64,000 nucleotides of DNA from NCBI GenBank assembly GCA_944989445.1, contig CALYLW010001368.1:176557-240556 (forward strand). Direction: 5' to 3'. The position numbers and the translations under genes are program-made. The DNA is from Ampullaceana balthica (taxonomy: Eukaryota > Mollusca > Gastropoda > Lymnaeidae). Shown piece by piece: positions 41,801-52,468 of this stretch (the first letter of the stretch is position 1; each line of letters begins with the position of its first letter). The notes beneath the pieces were generated by a model, which saw only the letters and a program-made list of their open reading frames with translations, did not search any database and was not told the DNA's origin.

Positions 41801-44800
41801 TACTGAACGTCCCCATTCTGATGACTTGCAGTGAAGTGCGTGGTTGTTAATCCGTTCCTCGACCGATCCAGTATGGATATCTTTATTTGTTGTGTTTTCA
41901 TGCTTCCTTTCTGTAGGCTTATAGACTTTGTTGCACCCAACTCCTCTCCAAGTCGTTGATTTGTGATAAGGGTTTACTCCCCTAGCCTTTCTCGAGAGTG
42001 AGTATGACCGCAAGGCAGCGGAGGTTTGTAAACAGAGTTTTCCTTCTCTTATATGAGCAGTCTTACATGGCGAATGATGTTCAACTGCCTGACGTACGTG
42101 ATCTTAAAGCGCCATTGATTCGATTTAGACCCATACTTAATAGTTAAATCTAAAGCTAATCTATACTTGCATGAAAAGGTAAACCTTGGATGACACCATT
42201 GTCGATGTATTTGGATGACGATTTCATCTTATCTTTTAAAATTTCAACTAAAGTAGCCTTAAGTTTACTGGGTTATTTTAAGAGAAGGGATAAATATAGG
42301 CACTTGGAATGTAAGAACCCTGTATCAGTGTGAAAAATTAAAAGAACTAACGCATGAATTACAACGGTACAGTTGGGACATCATAGGACTTGCCGAAGTC
42401 CGTTGGACAGGGTTTGGTGAAACATCAACAGAAAGGGGAATAAAATTTGGTTCAGTGGTGATGACTCCAAACATCAATTAGGCGTAGTCTTCCTTGAAAG
42501 GAAATATTTGCATCAGTCATTAGCTGCACACCAATTTCAAATCGACTGATAAGCATTAGAATATGTGCCAGACCCCATAATGTCACGATCATACAGGTGA
42601 ATGCTCCAACTTCCGACCACAGTGATGACAACTTGGAGAAATTCTATGAGAAAATAAAATGTGTCATCAAGAGAACACCAAGAAGATACATTCTAATAAT
42701 AATGGGCGACTGGAATGCAAAGGTTGGCTCTGACGCGTACTAACAATGGCCGGGTACAGTTGGAAAATGCGTTCGTTAGAGGAATGAGCTTATTCTAATT
42801 CGCACAAAGTCGTTGCTTGACCCTCACTAATACCCTGCATCCACACAAGAAATAAAGAACAATCACCTGGCAATCACCCGGAGGCTTAATCAAGAATCAA
42901 AATGATTACATTCTTGTGCCGAGGCGTTTCAAATCTAGTATAATTAAAGCACAAACAAGGTCCTTCCCTGGTGCAGATATAGGAAGTGAACATAATCTTA
43001 TCCTAACTAGACTTAAACTGATAGTGAAGTTAAATAGAGGAAAAAGAAATCCGCGCATTCGTTTTGATCTGGACAGACTAAAAGACCCGGGAATTGCGGT
43101 GAAATTCCAGGCCAAGGTTGGTGACAAGTTTGCAGCATCGGCCACTATCGACCAAGATGTAGAGTCCTTGGCTAACAACTTGAAATAAATTATTTTAACT
43201 TCAACGGCAGGAGAAGTCATAGGTAGGCAAGGAAGCAAGAAACAGCATTGGGTTACCAACAATATTCTTGATTTATGTGATGAAAGAAGAATGTTAAGGA
43301 AAAAAAGTATCATCCCTTTACAGCAGACAAATACAGGCTGATTAATACAAGGAACAGGAAGGAGATGAGGCAGGCCAAAGAGGAATGGATAGATAACCAG
43401 TGCCGCACAGTGGAAGATAGCATAGCTGCAAGTAATACTAAGAAGGCGTATGACACTCTAAGAAATCTTAACAAAACGCACCAAGTGACAGCTTCGATAA
43501 TTGAAGACAGTAAAGGCCAGCTCCTTACTGATAACACAGTGGTACTAAGACGATGGGCAGTATATTGCACCAAACTGTACAATTGCAAAATCAATCCAGA
43601 TAGCAACATACAACAGAAGCAACAGATCAGAGAGATGAATGATCCACCAGTGCTTTTGAGCGAAGTTGAAGAGGCAGTACGGAAAGTTAAAAGGGGGTAA
43701 GTCACCTGGAGTTGACAAGATCCCTGCTGAATTGTTGAAACATGGAGGAGCAGAGGTAACGAAAGCCCTAACAATACTCTGCCAGAAAATATTTGAAAAT
43801 AAGACATGGCCCAAAGATTGGACCCAGTCGCTAATCATACCATACTTAAGAAAGGCAATACGAAACAATGCCAGAATTATAGAACAATCAGCCTTATCAG
43901 CCACCGTAGCAAATTAATGCTAAAAATTATCTTCGGTCAGCTAAAGCCAATATCCAAGGAATTACTGACAGAAGAACAGGCAGGTTTCAGACCAGGCAGA
44001 AACACAATCAAGCAGATCTTCAACTGTCATAGAAAAGAAATCTACAGCACAAACGCGAACTCCATCACAACTTCATAGACTTCAAGAAAGCCATTGATCG
44101 AGTATGGCACGAGGGACTTTGGCAAGTGATGAGATGTTTCAACATTGAGAGAAGGGCTGGTAAAGGTGACCGAAGAACTCTACAATCAGGCAATCAGTGC
44201 AGTTGTATTTAAAGGCTGCGTAGCGGACTTCTTCAAAATGACGCTCGGAGTCCGCCAGGGCTGCATTCTCTCGTCCTTTTCAATATCTTCCTTGAAAAAA
44301 TCATGCAATTAACTCTCAGTAATCACCACACATACATCTCTATAGGCGGAAGAACATTATGCAACTTAAGATTTGCTGATGACATAGATCTTTTGGTTGG
44401 GAGCAGTAAAGAACTACAAGAGCTCACTGACAAACTTGCAGACAGATCAGGTGCATATGGGATGAAAATTAGCTCAGAGAAATGCAAAATATTGGTTAAT
44501 ACCTCAGCTGCCAGTATGGCCAACATCGTAATGAACCAACAAAAGCTGGAGGAGTTACATAACTTTAAATATCTAGGAGCAATTATATTTCGAGATGGTA
44601 CCTGTGAAGCTGAAATTCGAGAGAGAATTGGGTCTGCAATGGCAGCAATGACGAAGTTAACCAAAATATGGAACAGTAAAAACATTAGCCTGCCAACAAA
44701 GCTCAGGCTTTACAGAGCTCTCGTAAAAACCATTGTCCTTTATGGATATTAGACCTGGACACTATTGGCAGCCACTGAAAGGAAGCTGCAGGCATTTGAA

Positions 44801-47800
44801 AACAAATGCATGAGGAAAATTCTCCAGATCTCCTATTTAGAACACCAGACCAATAACAACAATTAAGAGACGTAAGATGGCATTGTTCGGTCATTTACTG
44901 CGACATGACACACTGGCAAAAATTATCCTTCATGGCACTGTAGAAGGGGGCCGGCGAATAGGTCGACAGCGGAAAAGCTGGCTGGACAACATTAACTAAT
45001 TGACTGGGAGGAAATTGCATGAATTATTGGCCGCCGCTCAAAATAGGCAAATGTGGAGATCGTTCTCTGTTGATGTGTTCATGCGCTCCCCCAACGACAG
45101 TAACGGTCACGGGACTGATGATAATTATGTTAAAAGCTAGAGAAAAAAATAATAGAACTTACTATTTTGCTTCACTATGCTTTTCCGGCTAATCCTGCAG
45201 TCTTTGTTGACACTGAAGTAGCATTTGACGTTTCTCATGCAATTTTGGCAACCTGCTTTAAAAAAAAACGGTTCCGTGACAAACGCGAATAAGACAATCG
45301 CGCACACAATAAACGCACACAGATATTTACGAAATGACACAAACGCCCACAGAACAAACGCGAACACCCATAGTTGCGCTCAGGGACAATGGCTCACACC
45401 GACAAACCTAACTCTAACCCTAACCCTAATCATAACCCGTGTGCGCGATTGTCTTGTGCGGATATGTCTGGTCACAAAAAAAAAGTTTAATAAAAATCGT
45501 GCAAGGAATAAAAAAAAAGAGTGCCTTAAGAAATGTTATTATTTCCGTAAAATGTATCTCATTTTTGAAGCCTCTTTTAAATTATGCATATAAATGTATC
45601 AATATATGTGTTTAAAGGGTAGTAATTTTAAAGTAATTTAATCATTAAATTTAGTAGAATTATTAATATATATTTTATATCATATAATATTAATAAATAT
45701 GATTATGAAAATACTATGGAAATAGAACGGAGTATTATAAATGGTTTACTTTTTATATGTGTTTACTGTAGGCGATCTCACAATACAAACTTTCGTGCAA
45801 TAAATCCTTGAAATACTGTTGTCAACAAAATAACTTTAATATGCACAATATATACAGGAATATAACTTTGAGGTTTCACAACATGGAGACATCAGCAACA
45901 CAATCCGCCATTCCTCTCTGACAACTGCCTTTCGCGCCCTTTCTACCCATGTGACCTCTCTGTCACTCATCTCGTGATTATCACGTGACAACTATTCTTT
46001 GACGCCCATAGTAATTTCTAATAAAAACACATCTAAGCTTAACTTACCTTTAATAGTAAATTTTGAATCCTGCTTTTAATGCATGGATTTTTAGTGGTCG
46101 ATGTTGATAGTCAGAGTCCTAGTATGGTAAATCCATATTACAGTTGTATTCCAAGATGAAATAATTAGAAAATATTAATTTAAAACAAATTTAAATAGAC
46201 ATTCTGTCGTAAATAAGTCCTTTGAGGCCTTATTTATACTTGCGTTGAAATAATTTCTAAAAACGTAATCGACGTTGTTTGAAAACAAATCCTAATTATA
46301 ATTGTATTCAATATTCAAAATTGAAATAAGTATAAAATTCAATAATACACGAAAACAAATAAAAATAAACTTTGAGTCGTAACAAACTGATTTTGGGGCT
46401 TATTTATACATATTTAAACTATTTTAAGTCGTTACAATTCAGTTCAAGAAATTTAAGTTAAATTAAAAGCTCAATATTTTGTTTCTATTTGTAGAAGTAT
46501 CGATTACAATACGAATGATAACTCTCGGTTAATTAAAATAATAAGCATACAAAGCTTCATTCCATTTATTCGCAATTTAATTTAAAAAATTAGGGGCCTC
46601 GGGGGCCCAAAATTGTAATTGATGTAAAGTTAAAAACCCCTCTATATTTTCACCTGGATAATGATGCATATGTGTGCTGAGTTTGGTGGACATCCCTCAA
46701 TCCATGTAATTACTTAGGCTTCACAATGAATAAGTGACCCGTTACAAACAAACATATTAATTTTTATATATATACTAGTGACCAGTGTATTACCCGTCAA
46801 AAATGACGGAAGTTTTCAAAGTAAATATATTTCATTTTTTGTTATTGTCCCTTTCGCCTGAAAGCCGCATAGTAAATAATCAGAAAATGTAGAGACAAAG
46901 ATAGAAAAATTAAATCTTATTTCCAAATTGAACAATTTTATGCGGACGTTCGAAAAGAGTTATTTTTGGAGCATTAATTTTTTTCAGAGCTTATTTTAGC
47001 GGTGCGCTTTCTAAATTCTAGCGTTACTAACGGACATCCATAGCTAATTATATATTTTGATTATATATACGAATATAATGTGAAATGAGAAAACCTCCAA
47101 GCTTAGACTGCGCGCTATATAAGTTTGCATGATAAATATTGATATAATCAAGATAATAGTATGCATATAGAATATCACACAGTATTAAATTATACTGCCG
47201 CAAAGAAGTTTGAAGTTCGAAGTATTCACAAATATTGCCGAGGATTAGCCGGTTGTTTATAAACCGCGGAAGCGCGTTCCGGACGTTAACTTGCGGCATT
47301 GCATAGTGAGCACCAATTATGACTGCGCCAATAATAAAGCACAGTGGGTTACAAATAAATAATGTGACTGCAATGTGATCCATATCAAGCACATTTGTGA
47401 TTTGAAGCCGTTTAAGCTTCATTGAAGATTATGACTTGTCAGTTTTCTTCGCCCATTAGTCCATACATTATTTCCACAACATTACCAAAACATGTAACAA
47501 ATAAAATGTAATTTTTTACAGATATAAATAACAAAGAAAACTTTTTGTGTGTGCATGAAACGTAATAAGCAAAGTTTATCACAGGATAACTGAAAAAATT
47601 AAAATATCAACAGTTAATCATATTTACAAATTAATATACACGTGTTAGGAATTCACATAAACTTTTTTTATTATTGTCAAGTCAGCACCTTTTCTAGATC
47701 TATTATGACTTGTCAGTTTATGCGCTCATTGGTCTATACATTATTACCACCACATTTTCAAAATCATGCACTGTCCATTATCAGCCAATTTACATGTTGC

Positions 47801-50800
47801 AGAGCTCAAGGGGAAGAAACGGCTATGTCACATTTTTGTAGTTTTGAGATATTCAAGTTTTAAAGTTCCAAATTGTATAGATTTCTTATAAATTAACTAA
47901 ATAGATTTGAATTGTTAAATGGATCACATACCTACTTTTTCATAAAACCTGATTCAGAAAATTCTATTTTTATCCTCTATCGTCTAGAGGGGAGTAGCAT
48001 GTAATTTTTTTACAAATTTAATGTCACATAGCTGTTTCTTCCCTTGAGGTCTTAAATTTGCATAACAAAGAACTATTTATTTTGCTTGAAACCTTTGAAG
48101 TAAAGTTATCACAGGATAAAAGAAATTCTTAAATTAACTGCAGTTAATTATGTTTATAATTCAATATACGCGTTTTAAGAATTCACATAAACGTTTTCAT
48201 TATAGTCAAGTCAGAACCTTTTCCAGATCTATTATGACATGTCAGTGTATGTGCCTATTGGCACATACATTATTACCTCCACATTATCAAAAACATGTAA
48301 ACAAAACAAAAATTATAACTATTTACAAATATGTATAACAAAGAACTATTTATTGTGAATGAAACCTTTGAAGTAAACTTTATCACGGGATAAAAGAAAA
48401 TATTAAAGAATCAACAGTTAATCGTATATATAATTGAATATACACGTTTTAGGAATTCAAATAAACGTTTTCATTATTGTCTAGTCAGCAGCCCTTCCAG
48501 TTCGATATTAAAATTATTTAAGCGCAATTTTTTAAAATTCCAAATTAAATCTAACACGCATTAAAATATTACATGTAAAAAAACAAAAAAAAATATTGTT
48601 GGGGGGGGGGAGGGGAGTCCGATTTTGTAATATTAATAATGTTATTTTTTTAAAACATACACATATACAATCTCGAAGAGTACAAAAGATAAACAAACCC
48701 TAAAATCGAGCATAAGTTGACAAATTTTATTTTGCAGTAATAAATAATGGCTTTGTATTTCAAAACGGATCGAAACTTGACAACCAAACACCAACCAATT
48801 GTAAAACTTATAAACCGAAAAACAGATGTAGTACATTGATAGAGAAAATTTAGTTTAGAATTACGTACATAATACTGACATGCACGCATACCAAAAAACG
48901 GACATTTAATATAAATAATAATAATAATAATAATATTAATCACATCGAATAAACCATGGCTCTTTTTTTTCGTTCCCTTTGCTTTTACACATTAATAAAA
49001 GCTCAAATAATGACGTCACGTAACAATATTTTATGACGACAGCACACTCTGTTAATCTCGAAACCAACATTTTAAAAATTACCTTACGTCTATATCTCAC
49101 TTTTTTATATCAGGAGTTACCTCGCATAGCGTGACTGACGGGGCGGACGGAAGGGACGTAAATTGCAAATTATGTATATTTATGTTATTATAATTAACGT
49201 GCAATAAAGCCCGTCCAAGGACGTTCCTCCACCGTTCGGTGGCATGTTGTAACTCCCCTCCAACAGCCGTCTCGACCTGCATTACACGTGCATCGCGTCA
49301 AAAATACTATTCATTATAGTTAAAATAAATAACTCGTAAAAACAGAGCTTTTTGCTATAAATCCCAAAGCGTATAACTCAAAATAAAGTCTTGGAGGAAA
49401 TACTGCACCAAACATAACCCGTTTTGAACGTCCGCGTAAATGGCGTAAACGTGTTCAATATGATTGGCTGTAGGAGTCATATGTGTTTGAGGAACCAATC
49501 GCTATAGATGACCGGACAGAACGGACAGAAAGGACAGAAACTTGCCTTTTATTATATAGGATTGCTTTATGTATTATTACTACTTTACTCTTGGCTTTTC
49601 TATCCTCTAGTATTTCAAGGTTTAATGATTTAACTAAAGGTGTGATTCTTGTAAGTTTTGAATATTCTCCAGAAATGAATCTGCAAGCTCTTTTTTGAGG
49701 TCCCTATCCTATTAAATCGTGCACGTAGTCGGATATGTATATGTCGTCAACGGGTCAGGATCTGTCGCCAACGTTTTCAAAACGCTCGTAAACCCGTTAT
49801 CTGGCTTGCTAGAGTTCTGAACTTTTCACAGTAGGTTTGGCTTGTGGGGAAGATTAAGCCATTAAAGTTTCGGATCGATCGAATGTACCGTAATTCAATT
49901 AATGCTTTTTTTGTTTATCTGCATATTAGCCGCCTGCTTTTGTTGACATTTTACGCGTCACGCTGAGTTCAGTTCAGCCATCCATGACCAGAACTTCCCT
50001 TCCCCATGGCGGATTAAGGGGGGCTGAACGGGCTAAAGCCAGGAGCCCCCGATGATTTAGGGGCCACCAAATTTAGTATATTTTATTATTAAGGTGGACA
50101 AATGTTTGCATGAATCCCTAAAAAATCATAAATTAATTAAATGGATAGTAAAACTTGAATTGATAGGCTCAATAAGAGAAAATATTAATGAATACTATTT
50201 GTACCTTTTAAATTTGAAAATATCGTCAGGATCTCGTGGTGAAGTGGCAGCGTGTTGGCTTGTAGCGCAAGCGATTGCTGGTTCAATTCCCAGCGGGGGA
50301 GTATATATATTTTTTTTATATTACTTTTTTACACCCAATTTTAGTTTCCCGGCAAACAGTTATTTCTTCGTGTTCCGATTTTTGATGAATCCGATCCCGG
50401 AGTACAGAAAAATTTTGAGCAAGGAACCGATGGACTATTTAGCTACAAGTTACAGTATTATAGTTGCTGCTACCAATCATTTTATTTAAAGGGACGCTGG
50501 CTGGATAGGGCCCCAGTTTGAATTGCAGCCAGGGGCCAGTGCAGTCTTAATCCGCCCCTGCCCCCTTCCGTTTTACAGCAAATGGGAGTTAAGGCAATCT
50601 CAGTCTTTAAATGTTTGTCACGTTTAAGCATGATCAATACTTTTTAGTTATGTCTCATATAAAAGGGGTTTATAGTCAAAAACTTTATTTTTACTGGGTT
50701 GTTTAAAGAGTTTAAATTTTCATGAATGAAATTAACTTCTAATAATCTTTTGTTAATGCGTAAAAGTAGAAAATAAAATGAGCAAAAAAACTTTAAAAAA

Positions 50801-52421
50801 AAAGATGAGGCCCAGCTGCAGTGTGGAAGGTAGAATCTCGCATGAAAAAGCAGAAAATAATTTTTCAGTCACAAACTAAGTAGTCGCAGAACTCAGAATT
50901 TTTGTGTTAGTTTATCCAATTTTATATCTACAATTAAATCCCACAATCGATCACAATAAATATCAATAAAAATTAAATTTCTAAGTTCCCCTGTGTGACT
51001 ACTTAGTTTGTGACAAATACAGTATTTTCTGCTTTTTCATGCGGGATTTACACTGCAGCTGGGCCTCATCTTTTTAAAAAAGTTTTTGTGTTAATTTTAT
51101 TGAATTGTTTCTAGTTTTTCAATGTTTTCTTTGGTTGGTGGGTACCATTCAGAAGATGCATATTCTAGCACAGGTCTCACCAAAGATAGGTAGCATTTTA
51201 GTTTTATGTTCTCATTACATCTGTAAAATTTTCTTTTTATAAACCCTAAGGTTTTGTTTGCTTTCTTAATTACTTAATGTAATGGGGATTCCATGATATT
51301 TTCTCATTTATTATTACAACCAAAGTATTTTGCATCTTTAGTTTGGATTAGTTCTTTTCTATGAATGAAATATTTTGAATTTATTTGTTTCGTTTTAATC
51401 TTTTTGTTAATCTTAACAGTTTATACTTTTCTGTGTGGAAAGACATACAATTCTATGGAGCATTAGATCAGATACCAGCAACCACAAGGACGAGACAATT
51501 TATCTCCTAGGAGATTCCAATGCTAGAATTGAGAGTGACCATGAAGCCTGGCCCACATTCCTTGGTCTTTTTGAAATGGGAAAGATAAATGCGAATGGAC
51601 AGAGGCTGCTGTAACTGTGCTGCTCACGAGGCGTGTGTATGACTAACACTTTCTTTAAGTGCAAGAATATAAACCAAGTATCTTGGAGACACTCAAGCAT
51701 AGAAATTAACATGCTACATAGAGAAAAATAGAGATAATCTAACAATTAATTAATTTAATGACAGTAAATTTAAATGATCTGAAATTTTGATAAATCATGT
51801 TTATAATCGGCATGAGTCTGCCTGTAAAATTTTAGCTCGCTAGCATACGTTGAAATGGGTTAAAATCAACAACAAAAAAAACAAATTTATTTTTTTTTCA
51901 ACTATTGGTATTGGAAAAAATAGTACTTATAAGAATTATTAACATGCTTTAAATAGTTGTAACGCTTTGATTTTATTGTTAATGAATTTATTTATCTTTT
52001 AAAATAATAACTATTTCACTACTAAATGTGATATGACAACTTCAAAGAAAGGAATAACTCATAAAGTCCATCATTAAAGATTTAAAAAATTCTATCGATC
52101 TAGGTTGTTTAGCAAAGTTCTTTGTTGCATTAATTCCTTTAAGATATAAAATGTAAATGGATTAGGGTTTAAGCTTTAAATACTATTTTTATAACGTAGA
52201 ATTGTGACCAAAGCGCAACTTTAAATTGTTATCATTTCTTAAATAATAATAAATTATTTTTTTTTACAAAACTAAATTCACTTAATATACTTACACTTCA
52301 AATATATATCAGATTTTGTCTTCTGTAAATTTAAAATAAAACAAATTAGATTTTTGTCTTAAACATATAATTTCAGTTTCCTTTTCCAGTTTCCACATCT
52401 CGTGTTATAAGTTCATCACCC

Positions 52422-52468
<47 letters not shown>

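Larger units (their letters stand above)
45135..46774 (-). mobile_element. Second copy of the long-TIR element (inverted, with insertions)
   Basis: 46,610-46,770 matches the TIR of the 33.66-kb element and 45,990-46,600 its interior, in reverse. The exon-like segment with GTAAGT donor is at 45,253-45,168. It is interrupted by a MITE (45,274-45,476) and a solo LTR (45,767-45,990). The far TIR was not found. Confidence 0.6.

Noticed and set aside
45405..45440. True telomere
   Set aside because: Only about three repeat units, inside a MITE.
50230..50302. Functional tRNA-Ala gene
   Set aside because: The acceptor arms do not pair and the T stem has a mismatch.
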